Shown here in pieces: positions 1-10,937 of a stretch of 64,000 bases of DNA. The notes under the pieces are model-generated. The model worked only from the letters and a program-made list of their open reading frames with translations, had not been told where the DNA came from and did no database searches. The stretch's first letter is position 1; each line of letters opens with the position of its first letter. The stretch covers positions 1,208,001 through 1,272,000 of the forward strand of contig JAGFBZ010000012.1 of the NCBI GenBank assembly GCA_018398805.1. The letters run 5' to 3'. Both the position numbers and the translations under genes were made by a program. This DNA comes from Hirundichthys speculiger (Eukaryota > Chordata > Actinopteri > Beloniformes > Exocoetidae).

Positions 1-26
1 ACTAATCTCACGATACGATACACAAT

Positions 27-778
27 GGCCACGGTTACATGATGTTATTTAATTCGGAATTAATAATTCCGAATTAAATAATTCCGAATTAAACTATTTT
101 CCTCCGAGTTTACATGGAAATAGTAATTCCGAATTGAGGTTTACATGGAAAACACGTTTGTTTGGCTTTATCCAATTCCGCTTAAGGTCTGGGGGTTGGG
201 AAGGGTTCTGATTGGATAGGGGGGCGGACGTATTTATATCTACCAGAAGAAAACAAACTAAGCAACAACTCGATTAGCAACAACATTCCACTTATTTTTG
301 ACCTGGGTGGCATCTCTATCTGTTAAACCTCCTTCATTTAACCTGGCCGCTACAACTTTGAAAAGCTCACAATTTTTATGTTTCCTGCCATCTGTTCTTT
401 TAATTATTTCCAGTTGCTCCAAGCTATTTATTAAATAAATCGTCTCTGCTCTTGACCACCGTTTACTGCGTGCTGCCATCTTGAAACTTTGTTTTGAAAA
501 CAAGCCCAGCGTGGAATATAAGCGTCATGGCGACAGACGGGCAAGAGAACGAGCATGAAAGACGGGAATTAATTTAAAGTGGAATGAGTGTAAACATGAC
601 CGCGGAATTATTCTATTCCGAATTAAAATCAGAATAAACCAGACACTTACTTCGGAATTAAGTTTAATTCGGAATTGACATTTTCATATGGAATTAGGTG
701 TTTACATGGTAACTTTTATTCGGATTTAACTTTAATACTGAATTAAAGAGGAATTAAACTTCCCATGTAAACACACGT
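27..778. mobile_element. Harbinger-like element, copy 1, carrying a Myb/SANT ORF
   Basis: Starts ggccacggttacatgatg and ends cttcccatgtaaacacacgt, giving imperfect terminal inverted repeats around TTACATG/CATGTAA. It is flanked by AAT (24-26 and 779-781). Comparison with uninterrupted family B copies (cacaatatt, cacgatattcggc) shows that AAT is a real 3-bp duplication, the size expected for PIF/Harbinger. Internal sequence is rich in 'ttcggaattaa' repeats. Confidence 0.75.
258..503 (-). CDS. Myb/SANT-like DNA-binding protein of a Harbinger-like element (81 aa)
   Basis: An open frame within element copy 1. After a short basic leader (MAARSKR) comes W-S-R-A-E-T at about residue 17, a helix around [18 protein letters not shown], and NKWNVV near residue 72. 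This is the three-helix tryptophan-spaced Myb/SANT layout found in the DNA-binding accessory protein of PIF/Harbinger transposons and their domesticated relatives. It is shorter than a full accessory protein (usually over 200 aa), so this is a first exon or a truncated copy. The paralogue at 52883-53110 keeps the frame despite substitutions and an in-frame 6-bp deletion, a sign of past coding constraint. Expression is unknown. Confidence 0.55.
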   Translation of the reverse strand: MFSKQSFKMAARSKRWSRAETIYLINSLEQLEIIKRTDGRKHKNCELFKVVAARLNEGGLTDRDATQVKNKWNVVANRVVA

Positions 779-1659
779 AATATTCGGCTCATGATACGAT
801 ATATATCGATATTCATCTTACAATACATTTACATCATTTTCTGAAAGATTTTAAAGGGACAAAGTGATTTTGGTGACATCTTGTGAGTGTTCCAATGACT
901 TTGTTTGAATTAATTGAACTAAAAGCATCAATTACACATTATATGGCTGACAGGCAGCTTGCAAATGCTGGACAAAATGAATAAAAGATGTCTTGAGAAA
1001 AATAGTTTCATTTATTTAAACAGTGCAAATTGTTGCTTGCAAGCTTTTAAAGGTGGGACACGGGGGTTTTGGAAGAAGCTTAGAATATTGATACCCGCGG
1101 CTGAAAAATTAATATTCTCTGGGGAAATAAAATATCGATATATATCACAGAATTGATAAAATCGCTCAGCTCTAATAGTAACAGAACGAAATTTTTAAAA
1201 AAATGTTTCTTTGCTCCGCTTCAGCTAAAATGAATTCTAGCGGTGCATCAGAGAGTTTCGCTTCCTCTGTTTCTCGTTTAGACATGCAGGATGAGGATGC
1301 TCCTTTACACCTGGTAAGGCAGGTCTGATCGGCATTCATGGATCCATCATGGATCCGGACGAGGTTTTTCAGATTTACGTAGAAACAGATTGACGAAAAA
1401 TGAGGCTCATTGACTGGAACTGTGAGTCTTCGTTAGGGATATTCCTGGCGACTAATTTCCCTGTCGACTAAACGAAAATTTTAATTAAGACTAGTCGACT
1501 AGTCTAAAAAGAAGATGCGCTCCAGCCTGGAAGTTACCAGTTTGCGTCCCGGTACGGTGCATTCGGGCTCAACATATTCCATTAGCTTCCTGAAGCCTTT
1601 ACCTTCCACAAAGTTAAGTGGAAGCATATCTTGCGAAGTCATTATCGTGATGAGCTGCG

Positions 1660-1944
1660 TTATCCTCTCAGACCGGATGGGAGAACACGTCTCCGGGTAA
1701 ACAATGTCAAATCGGCCTGAGTGTGGCTAGCACCGCTAGCATCAGCAGCCGTCGTCTTGTGCAGATTAACATCCAAATGCTTGAGTGGAATGTGGTTGCG
1801 CATTGCTCCAGTCGAGTGATTGTATGCCAGTTGTTTCTGACACAGTCTACATACTACCTTGTTTTCATTTTCTAGATTAAAGTACCGCCAAACCGCGCTG
1901 GTTTTGCAAACTATCTTCCCACCGTGCCGTTTTAAAACTCCAGT
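1660..1944 (-). pseudogene. hAT transposase first-exon remnant: BED zinc finger (ZBED-like)
   Basis: A minus-strand open stretch of 94 codons without a usable Met start. It reads TSAVWRYFNLENENKVVCRL then CQKQLAYNHSTGAMRNH and H-x4-H. The aromatic W-x-Y-F, C-x2-C and H-x4-H spacing is that of BED fingers at the N terminus of hAT transposases. The reading frame then runs about 45 residues to a TAA. No catalytic domain follows within the element, and the initiating Met is lost. Confidence 0.7.
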
Positions 1945-2179
1945 CTACTCGAGCATTGCCGCGGAGAGGGGGGCTGCTGTCTGACGGCTCTGTAGCCCCG
2001 ACTAGTGGCGGGAGGCTGTATGACAGTTAAGCGGCCTTGTACATGAGTAAAACACAAATTGGTTTAAACGACTAATATTTCTGGTGCTGACTAGTAAGTG
2101 GGCGGACGTTTAATTGTTTAGACCAGGGGTTTTTTAAAGTGTGGGATAGTGAGCCTCCCCTGAGAGAACTCAAAAAGCA

Positions 2180-2181
<2 letters not shown>

Positions 2182-2259
<78 letters not shown>
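2182..2259. repeat. Poly-C (39) followed by (AC)n microsatellite
   Basis: 39 C residues directly followed by about 19 AC dinucleotides, within the inner hAT. It accounts for apparent poly-Pro and Cys-Val open frames here. Confidence 0.97.
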
Positions 2260-2264
<5 letters not shown>

Positions 2265-3128
2265 CTTTCAACATCTGTATGTTTTCAACACATATTTTAA
2301 CATATTTCTGCACGCGCTCGTTTGGATGCGTTTAAGTGCCCGAGTGTGTGTGCGCGCGCAGTAAACCGCGCCGCCAAATAACGGCACGTCAGGCATCCTC
2401 TCCGCAGCTGCGCTCAGCAGATGCAGGAGGGTCGACTGATGGTACAGAAAAGATGTTGTTACATCAGAAAAGTAGCCAGGGCTTTTTTATAAAGCTGTGC
2501 ATCCTGGCACCGGCGTGGCACCGGCGCGCGCCCTCTAAGTGGAGATGGAACCTGATTTTTTTTTTTATTTATGAGAAACAGCACACTCAAATGTTATCTG
2601 TTTTTTTTTAGACCTAATCCTGAAAGTGAAATCTTTTGGGCTCCATTTAATCTTTAAATAAATATTATGAAGTCTAACATTTTCAGCCAAAAAGGCATTT
2701 TTCATTTAATATTTTAAGTCCAGGACGTTTCATGGTCAAAAACCTGGAATTAAAAATGCATTTAAAGCATATATAAAAGAATTTATATGACATGCCAAGC
2801 TTTGACTATCAAAAATCTAATTTTACAACTGTGAAGTGAAAGTTTCTCGCTTTTTTTTCTCCACATTTTTGTTTGCAGTGAAGCGACTTTAATCAGTAAA
2901 GCTCAGAGCATCAGCTTACCTGTGTCCACAATAGTGACCACAAGACAGACCAGAGCCTGGTAGATCCACACGTTAGTCCTCATGCCTGGGTTTGGGTTCG
3001 GGTGTGAAGCAGGTTAGGATCCGGATTAAGTTAAAGTCTGATCTGCGGGAGACTCGCCTTCCTTCAGCAGATGCCACTTTTCCAAGAAACCACACGCGTC
3101 CTTGGTTCAACCCCCTTAAAACTAAAGC

Positions 3129-3473
3129 TTACCGGTACGATGCTTCGGTTGCCTTGGTAGTCACAGTGCCAAACGCCTCGATGACTTTCTTCTGTGACCG
3201 CAATTCATTAAGTTTCCGATCAAAAAACTCCCGCGGCTTCGTCGTTAAACTTTGGTGCTTGGTTTCAATATGATGCCGGAGTTTACATGGTCGCATACTG
3301 TCGTTAGCTAGCAGCTCTTTGCAGATAACACACTGTGGCAGCGGAGCATCGTCAGGACCAATACACGAAAAGCCAAACTTGAAATAATCAGGGTCATACT
3401 TCCTCCGTTTTCTGATCGCCCTAGACTCTGTGCCCTCTCTCACTTTCACTTGAGATACTAAAAATCGATCCAT
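3129..3473 (-). CDS. hAT transposase N-terminal exon with BED-type zinc finger (114 aa, donor site intact)
   Basis: Begins MDRFLVSQVKV, then RKRRKYDPDYFKFGF, C-x-G..PLPQCVICKELL, LRHHIETKH and a PREFF-R-KL tail. This matches the N terminus of the ZBED5/SCAND3/GTF2IRD2-like branch of hAT transposases: BED-type C-x2-C (about residues 48-51) with H-x4-H (about 67-72). After codon SYR the minus strand reads CG|GTAAGC, a consensus donor, so this is exon 1 of a spliced transposase gene. No downstream exon with the DDE or dimerisation domain remains in the 1.5-kb element. The frame is uninterrupted, so a short DNA-binding protein could still be made; that is inference. Confidence 0.7.
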   Translation of the reverse strand: MDRFLVSQVKVREGTESRAIRKRRKYDPDYFKFGFSCIGPDDAPLPQCVICKELLANDSMRPCKLRHHIETKHQSLTTKPREFFDRKLNELRSQKKVIEAFGTVTTKATEASYR

Positions 3474-3757
3474 TTTGCCCTCGATGTTTACACTCTTTTT
3501 CTGTCTTTTCAGGTTTATTTTTTCTCCCGCGCCTCCCCTGAATCCCTCTGGCGCCCCCCAGGGGAGGCGCGCCTCACACTTTGAAAACCGCTGGTTTAGA
3601 CGACTAATCGCGCATCCTTAGTCTTCGTTGGTCTTATGACAGCAACCTGGTGCATCTCATCATCTCAGAACTTTAGAAACTGAATAGATCATCTTCACTG
3701 ATGTCACCCATCCGGGTACAGCGCTGGTTCCTCGTTCTAGAGCGGTTGTGTGATCAC

Positions 3758-4101
3758 TAGGGGTGAGTATTGGACAAGTATTGATATGTATCATGATACT
3801 TGGGTCACAATACGATATTATCCCGATATTGCAATATCACGATATATTGCGATATTCTACCCAGTTAATATCAAAATTAAAAGTAGAGATGAAAAATCAA
3901 GTTGCTGTATATGTTCATCAGATGATATTGATCATTCAGAGGATGAATTGAGTCAAAACTATTTGCTTCAAAACAACCTATTTATTGTTTATTATTAGTG
4001 CTTTTGAAAAAAATCGATATTAAGAGCTGAAAAATCGATATTATATGGGGCGGCTGAAAATCGCGATATATCGCCCAATCGATTTTTTTTTCACACCCCT
4101 A
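3758..4101 (+). mobile_element. Family A hAT MITE, full length (344 bp)
   Basis: The reference copy: left end TAGGGGTGAGTATTGG, right end TTTTTTTTTCACACCCCTA. It is flanked by GTGATCAC (3750-3757) and GTGTTCAC (4102-4109), an 8-bp duplication with one difference. The interior has arrays of gatatcacgatatattgcgat near both ends and no transposase. Confidence 0.9.
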
Positions 4102-4288
4102 GTGTTCACAAGTTACTAACATTAGTCGTCAGACCAAAATCATCAGAGAATGACGGCCAAACTGCAGCAGACGGCAAAAGCGCGTGGATGTCCAGTGTAA
4201 ATCTCGTTATGTGAGAAAATAGTGCCAACGGTGGAATTAGACGGCTGAAGACGATTGTTCACACGATCTGAAGGACTTGCATTACACA

Positions 4289-4548
4289 TAGGGGTGAGTA
4301 TTGGCAAGGATCTCGCAATACGATATGTATCATGATACTTGGGTCACGATATGATATTATCGCGATATCACGATATATTGCGGTATTCTACCCAGTTAAT
4401 ATCAAAATTAAAAGTAGAGATGAAAAATCAAGTTGCTGTATATGTTCATCAGATGATATTGATCATTCAGAGGACAAATTGAGTCAAAACTATTTGCTAA
4501 CCCTGACCCTAACCTATTTATTGTTTATTATTAGTGTTTTTGCACATT
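4289..4548 (+). mobile_element. Family A hAT MITE, 3' truncated
   Basis: Has the left end taggggtgagtattgg and the body to ttagtgtttttgcacatt, then breaks into unrelated sequence. A small change introduces ctaaccctgaccctaacc, telomere-like by chance. Confidence 0.85.
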
Positions 4549-6018
4549 CAGGATCAGGGCTACGTTTGATCAACGGACACGTCATAGCTGCAGGAACAGT
4601 TTGTTGAAATTCATTTCATGATTTGAGCATGCTGATTGTTTCTAAATTGACCCCAAAAATGTTTCCTGGGTGCTTTCAGCCTCCAGCTACTCATGTCTAG
4701 AGTCTAGAGTCACTGTCATCCATAATTCCAGGAGGAACCAGCGATGTCTGTTTGATCCGGTCCGTTCCAGCATCTATTAACAACGCATGTGTGCGGCATT
4801 TTAGCGACTTCAGCCTCAGGAGCTCGGTTTAGTGCTGAATGTCAGTAACTCACCACACTGCTGCTACAGTGTTGAATGAAAGAATCGCTTGATCTGCAAA
4901 ATGGCGAAGGGCTTGCTACGACGTCATGTGAACACCATCTACTAAAACAGCAACATACAAAGACCGAGTCGCCCGACTGCGTCCGTCTGTAGATCTTCAG
5001 CTCTGAAAGCTGCCACAGATTTATTGATTCTCGTCCGTCTCAAAGTTGGAGCTTTGTTTAAAGTGAGAACAGCTGACGCGCTGTGACGCCTCCATATTTA
5101 ATGTTTGTGCAACAGATTTTACAGTCAATGTGTGTTTCATCTAGTTTGGGGTTTCTGCTGGTAACTTCATAAAATCTGAAGCATTTCCAGATGTTCTCCC
5201 TCCGACACCCAGGGAGTTTTTAATTATCTCCGTCTCTTTCAGTCATATCGGCCGACGTGTCGCAGTAACCGCTCCCTCAAACTCTTGATTTTATTCTGAA
5301 ACTGTGAGATTCCCCGTCTCGATGTCCTGAAAGTTCACATTTACTAAAATGGGGAGTTCCTGTTTTTGTTCACAAAGCAGTTCAAAGTTTTCACATTTGT
5401 GCATATTTACCCACATAAAACGGCGTGAAATCTAGCGAAGACGGCGCAGACTTGTCAGCGTGTAATCAGGTCCAGCAGTATTTCAACAACAAGGGTTTCG
5501 TGATTTTTGATTGTACATCATGAGTTTGTGATCAAAGCTTTAAGAGGTTTTACAAAGATATGGTATTTACCATTTAGGGACTACAGTCAGTTTAAGCAAA
5601 GTGTCTGCATTTTCAGGAGCTCAAGAGTGTTTGGATTATTGACTTGAGCTACCAACATGAAGTACATGTCTAAACAAACAACTAAAGGTCTAAACAAAAG
5701 CAACATAAGTCTTTGAGAGAGCGAGCAAAAACCTCAAAAGGAAAGAACTGTTGAACCCAAGAACATCAAAAGGCCTGGAAAACCACAAACGACAACTGAT
5801 GTGGATGATCGCTAATCGTTTCCTTGGTGATGAAAAATGCCTTCGCAACATCAACAAAAGTGTAGAAAACTGTAGAACGAAGGCGTATCGCCGTCAAAAT
5901 CTACAATCAGGAGTCGCTTTCGTGAATGTAAATATAGAGGGTTTACAACGAGGTACGAACCTCTGGTTCAAGAACATGAAAGACAGATTAGTCTTTACCA
6001 CAAAACATCTAAAAAAAT
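4549..6018. other. No gene recognised
   Basis: Unique-looking AT-moderate sequence. The open frame at 5751-6038 lacks recognisable domains, has no splice support and is judged chance. Confidence 0.6.
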
Positions 6019-6789
6019 TAGGGTTGGGCAACGATTAAAATTTTAATTGCGATTAATCGCATGATTTCCCTGATTAATCACGATTAATCGCATTGTATAC
6101 GCAAAATCAAATAATGAATTCAAAAGTAGTGTAAAGGTCACTTTTATTTAAATGTTCTGCTGCCATATGAACTAAAGTGTCATAACATTTAGTTGTTCAA
6201 ACACTTTTAACATCAGCACTTGTCAGTAACACATATTTAGTGTAAATCTCATCTTAAAAAATGTCAAATAAAATAGAGCTTATTGCCACTGCCAGGGCAT
6301 TAATGTCATCCTGTTTTTATAAAAAATAAAAAAAAAGTCTACAAACCAAATCCAACAAAATGATTGTGTCTCAGCACAATCAGAACATTAAAACAGGTAA
6401 TTTCTGAGGTAACAGCAGAAACTTTTAACGGGGAGTTCAACTTGTCAGTTGTTACAATTAACCTTGTTTCTGTTGAATCCTCCGTCTGGGAGAACTTTTA
6501 GGAATGACGTGAAAGTTTTGTTGCAGTCCAGAATTTTTTTTTCAGACAGAATTGTTAATATTGCTACCTGAATTGCTGCCTGAACTAAAGTTCACGGATT
6601 TTTACCGTTCTCCATGTCTATTTTAGCTTTTCCTTATGTTTACTGTTTTCTGGTTCCGCAGCAGCCAGTAACAGACTTTTCAAAACAAAAGCATGTGTGC
6701 AACATGTGTTAACGCACGATAAAATAAATGTCGGCAATAATAAATTAATGCGTTAACGTGCTAATAACGTGTTAACTTGCCCAGCCCTA
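6019..6789 (-). mobile_element. Family C hAT MITE
   Basis: The ends TAGGGTTGGGCAACGATTAA and CGTTAACTTGCCCAGCCCTA, with the flank aaaaaaat/aaaaaata, suggest an 8-bp duplication in an A-rich target. Internal 'gcgattaatcgcgattaat' and 'cgttaacgcattaat' blocks mark both subterminal regions. Three more copies are at 41.6, 56.9 and 63.1 kb. Confidence 0.88.
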
Positions 6790-8740
6790 AAAAAATACTT
6801 CTAAAGCAACCTCTCCATGTTCTGGAATCATATTTCTTGACATCTGATTGTATCAGAGTGACGGGGGCAACATCTGTCCATGTCTGAGCTGTCATCAATG
6901 CAGAAATAAGAAAGACTGCAGTTCACCAAAAGACCACTAGGGGTTGATCCGACTGAGTGAGTCTCTGTGTTGCAGAAATAATCACATTTACAGTCTGGTT
7001 TGAAAATTGGTTTTGGCCTCCACAGCTAGATTTAACGACCGTGACGACTGCACATGGAGTGAATTTTTATGAGCCTCATCAGGTAAAATTATATGAAGTC
7101 AAACATTAAAGTATGATTAGGGGTGTTTTTTATTTTAAGTGACAGCTGGCGGGGGGTTAACGGCTGGTCGTCGGTCTCCTCGTGCGAGCTGTGAATAAAG
7201 ATCTAAAGCACAATCATTGTTATTTTAAAAATATGTTTTTTGAGCTGGTAACTGTATCTTCCAACCTCCAACATCAGCTTTTCGTCAGCCTTGTATGGTC
7301 AGAGGTCCAACCTGAGCTCAACAGTAGGCAGCAGCTACCCCAACACACTGCCTCAGGCAGCTAACTGGGTTAACTGGTGGACGGCCTCTAGCTCACTGGC
7401 TGTTCGCCCTGGCAGCAGCTGGAACAGCTGGCGTCTCCCCACTCCAGATTGATTGGCACTACTTTGAATTTACTAACTTTGCCCTGACCTCCACTGGGAC
7501 CGAGATCTGACGAAGCCCCGTAGATCCCGAGGCTACAGCCAGTTAGCAGAGCATCGGCTTGTCCAGGGTCCCAGCGATGCGGCTAGCAGCCCACTGGTGG
7601 CCGCCGCAGAGGCCGAGGCCAGTCATGGAGCTCCACCGTGGAGCAAGAGGGCCCAGTGGTGGAGCTCTGCGCAGAGGGGCCGGTTGCAATGATTGACTCC
7701 AGGTCCCAGCATGATTTCCCTTTCGAAGAGTCTCGAAATGATTCTCTGAGAGTGTCTCAGCTCCTTCAGCTGAGCGTTTGCCGATGTCCCAAGCGTAGGA
7801 CCAGCTAGCGTGGCGCTAGCCTCTGCAATGGGCCGAGCCCTCACAAAATAATTTCAGGACTCTTCCAAGTGGAATTATGAAGCCATCTTCCTGGCCATCA
7901 GCCTTTACAGCGGGACCTCCGACCACAAAAGTTGTTTTGGTGCTGCTGTGAAATGCCTGCTGCTGTTAGCATGGCTATAGTATGCTAAACTCTGTCCTCA
8001 GATGCTTTCAGACCAACCACAGCCAGTCACAGACGAGTAAGAACAAATCTAACAGTCACATTTTTGGCGGTTCGCTGTGACGCAACACAAAGTTGCATTT
8101 GAAGAGAGGTGCACGTACACTACGGCGTCAGGTTCACAGCTACGTCGTAGCTTTGACGCAGAAGCACAAATCAGTCTTCCGAAGTAAATTTAACGTTAAG
8201 CACTAAGTAGCTTAAATGGTAGCAGCAGCGGCGAGCTGTCACAACCAACAACAGAGGCAACGACCATCTGATTGGTCAGCTTTTTCGCTCAATATAGATT
8301 TATCTGATGTAGTACCAAAAAAAAAAAAAGCAAAAAGCTGTCATGGATGTCAAATCTAACTTTAGGCCAAAACCAGTTCTTGAACCAGGCTGTAAATATG
8401 ATTCATTCTGTTGCAAAGTTGGCCATTTTGACATGGGGCTCTGTTGTGATTTGCTCTGTTTTTGGAGCCAGCACCTAGTGGTCAGTAGAGGAACTGCAAC
8501 AAAATCTGCTTCCTCGTTGGTTTCAATCCAGAAGTAAGATTGCTGTCGCTAGGTTACCATTATAGGTTAGCTAAGCCATGCTAAAGTAGATAGCTTGTGA
8601 TAACAGGGCTCTGGAGCACATCCTCCAGGAAGTCTTCATTTTTGGACCAACCTGCTTAAATGGCTAAGTTCAGATGTACGATGAAATAAAGGCTCCCTCC
8701 AGTGATGAATGACATCACAGGGGGTTTTTCCAGCTCTTTT
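6790..8740. other. No gene recognised
   Basis: No conserved exon or element end found. The short open frames at 7182, 7623 and 8343 have no recognisable features. Confidence 0.55.
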
Positions 8741-9000
8741 GATACAATCTATGGATCCAAAGCACACCATGTGTCAAGTATGGTGGCGGTAGTATTATGG
8801 TGTGGGCTCACTGGTGTTTATTGATGACGTGACTGCTGACAGAGGTATCTGAATGAGTTCTGAGATGTATAAAGTGGTGCTCGGCTCACATTCAGCTACA
8901 TGCTGCAAAACTGGTCAGATGGTGGTTAACAGCGCAGATGATTAATGATCTTTACGATGCCAGCAAAGCGTTGCAGGACTTTTTGAGGGCAAAGAAATGG
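8741..9000 (+). pseudogene. Degraded Tc1/mariner-like transposase fragment
   Basis: aagcacaccatgtgtcaagt then atggtggcggtagtattatg and gtgtgggctcactggtg resemble the Tc1 transposase region around the conserved '[12 protein letters not shown]' block. Frames are broken by stops. Recognised from pattern only. Confidence 0.45.
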
Positions 9001-9048
9001 AATATTCTTCAACGGCCACTTCAGCAGAGAATTTCAGTGACTGAAGAC

Positions 9049-9678
9049 TAGGGGGTGAGTATTGGCAAGGACGATATGTATCGTGATACTTGGGTCACAA
9101 TGTGATGTTATCCCGATATCACGATATATTGCGATATTCTACCCAGTTAATATCAAAATTAAAAGTAGAGATGAAAAATCAAGTTGCTGTATATGTTCAT
9201 CAGATGATATTGATCATTCAGAGGACAAATTGAGTCAAAGCTATTTGCTTCAAAACAACCTGTTTATTGTTTATTATTAGTGCTTTTGCAAATTTTGCAC
9301 ATGAATCTAATACATAAATTTTCCTAAAAAAATCGATATTAGGAGCTAGGGGTGAGTATTGGCAAGGACCTCGCAATACGATATGTATCGTGATACTTAG
9401 GTCACGATACTATATTATCACGATATATTCCGATATTCTACCCAGTTATTATCAAAATTAAAAGTAGAGATGAAAAATCGAGTAGCTGTATATGTTCATC
9501 AGATGATATTGATCAAACTGAGTCAAAACTATTTGCTTCAAAACAACCTATTTATTGTTTATTATTAGTGTTTTTGCACATTTAAGTGAATGAATGAATT
9601 TTCCTAAAAAAAATCGATATTAAATCAGACGGCCGAAAATCGCGATATATTGCGAAATCTATTTTTTTCACACCCCTA
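9049..9678 (+). mobile_element. Family A hAT MITE, head-to-tail dimer with one TSD pair
   Basis: A first copy (9049-9346) runs to attaggagc, then a second copy begins at once with taggggtgagtattgg (9347) and ends cacaccccta at 9678. The only flanking duplication encloses both: CTGAAGAC (9041-9048) and ATGAAGAC (9679-9686). Confidence 0.88.
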
Positions 9679-9686
9679 ATGAAGAC

Positions 9687-10929
9687 AAAAGCTAAAGGCA
9701 GAAAGATCCACAAACGAGCAGTGACTGAAGATGCTGTGAAAGCCTGGCCAGGCATCTCCATGGAGGAAACTCGCTGGAATTTGACATCAAAAGGCTCCAG
9801 ATTTGAGAGTCATTGACTGCAAAGGTTTATTTTAAATTGGGTATTATAAATTCTGGTTGTGCTTACAATGATGTCACCCTGAAAACTGAGGAAAAAAAAT
9901 GACAAATGCCACATTTACCGACTGAGATAAATGAAACGAAAGATGAGCAGCAGATGGTAATAAAGCAGGATGCCGAAGAAAATAACTTGTTTGCCACTAA
10001 GAGATGTAGCTATATTATTTCACTCAAGTGAACTGGATAAAACGGTGTGTGTGGGATAACACCACCGCTGCCTATTAAATATGTATGAAAGCAGAGGAGG
10101 ACAAATGTGGAGTGAGTGAACCTCTGACCACGTCTGCAGCTGCACTCTACGCTTTCAGAGTGAAGAGGGAGGTTAGAGTTGGAGCTCAGGGTGAAGCTGA
10201 TGGAGAGGAAGCAACCTGAACAACATTTTCAGACAGATCTTTTAACAGCTGAGCGTCGCCGCTCGCATCAGAGATGACTCACGACTCGACCTGAGAGGGC
10301 ACGACTCAACACGAAGCAGATTTCTAAGATACTTCAGTCTCGTGTTTTTGTTTCACTGCCTCCGCTCGGTGGCTCATGGTTTTCTTCTCTGACTGCAGAT
10401 TGATATCAGATATCAGATGTTGATCGGCACATCAGAAGCACCGGCCTTCAACTGAAACTGAACAGCAGTTCCCGAACGCTTTCCGTACAGTTAGACAGAA
10501 AAGTGTGACTGCTCATGATATCTGATGTGCTCGTGCCACATGTGACTGTTGTTGGTTTGAAAGCTACCAGATACTCATCAGTTTTCTGTGTAGATTTATC
10601 ACCTGGAACTTTTTCAGTTGTTGATTTTCTTTCTGAGAACTGTCATCAGCCAGATACAGTGACGGTCAAAAAGGGAAAATAGCAGAGGCTGCAGGCTCCA
10701 TGAGCTTTGTTTGTAGTTTCTTAGCCTGTTAGCATCTTAGCATCGAGTGTGATCAGCTGAATGATGTTTTTCTTTTTTAAGCGGCCCATTAAGTTTGGTG
10801 TCACAGATGTTCTGGTGGTTGTTCCTCAATCAGTTATTCTTAACTTTATAGTAAAGTTAATTGAAACCATCGGAGACTTGCCTGTGTTATTTATTTTATT
10901 TTATTTCATTATTACTGTACTTACTGTAC
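9687..10929. other. No gene recognised
   Basis: The first 100 bp (ccacaaacgagcagtgactg, aagcctggccaggcatctcc) may be remnant Tc1-like 3' sequence. The rest shows no exon or repeat end I recognise. Confidence 0.5.
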
Positions 10930-10937
10930 GTGTTCAT

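Larger units (their letters stand above)
1..1174 (+). mobile_element. Family B hAT MITE, 5' end cut by window edge, with a Harbinger-like element inserted
   Basis: The right end ATCGCTCAGCTCTA is the inverted form of the family's left end TAGGGCTGTAGCGAT. The body matches six other copies in the window (tgacatcttgtgagtgttcc, tggctgacaggcagcttgca). It is interrupted at 27-778 by the SANT-bearing element. Confidence 0.85.
2124..3593. mobile_element. Inner hAT element with perfect 8-bp TSD (GTTTAGAC)
   Basis: The ends CAGGGGTTTTTTAAAGTGTG and CACACTTTGAAAACCGCTG form near-perfect terminal inverted repeats. GTTTAGAC is present on both sides (2116-2123 and 3594-3601). It contains the poly-C/CA microsatellite and an intact BED-finger exon on the minus strand. 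It sits inside the 1434-3620 element, so it is the younger insertion. Confidence 0.92.
1434..3620. mobile_element. Outer hAT element with perfect 8-bp TSD (GTCTTCGT)
   Basis: The left end TAGGGATATTCC and right end GCGCATCCTTA (inverted TAAGGATGCGC) are flanked by GTCTTCGT at 1426-1433 and 3621-3628. Subterminal gactagtcgactagtc repeats are typical of fish hATs. It carries a decayed BED finger (1660-1944, minus) and a second hAT inside it (2124-3593). Confidence 0.9.

Noticed and set aside
2072..2364. Poly-Gly/Cys-Val and poly-Pro/Thr-His frames
   Set aside because: Direct translation of the poly-C and AC microsatellite.
4496..4518. Telomere-like ctaaccctgaccctaacc
   Set aside because: Only about three degenerate units, inside a family A copy; no array.
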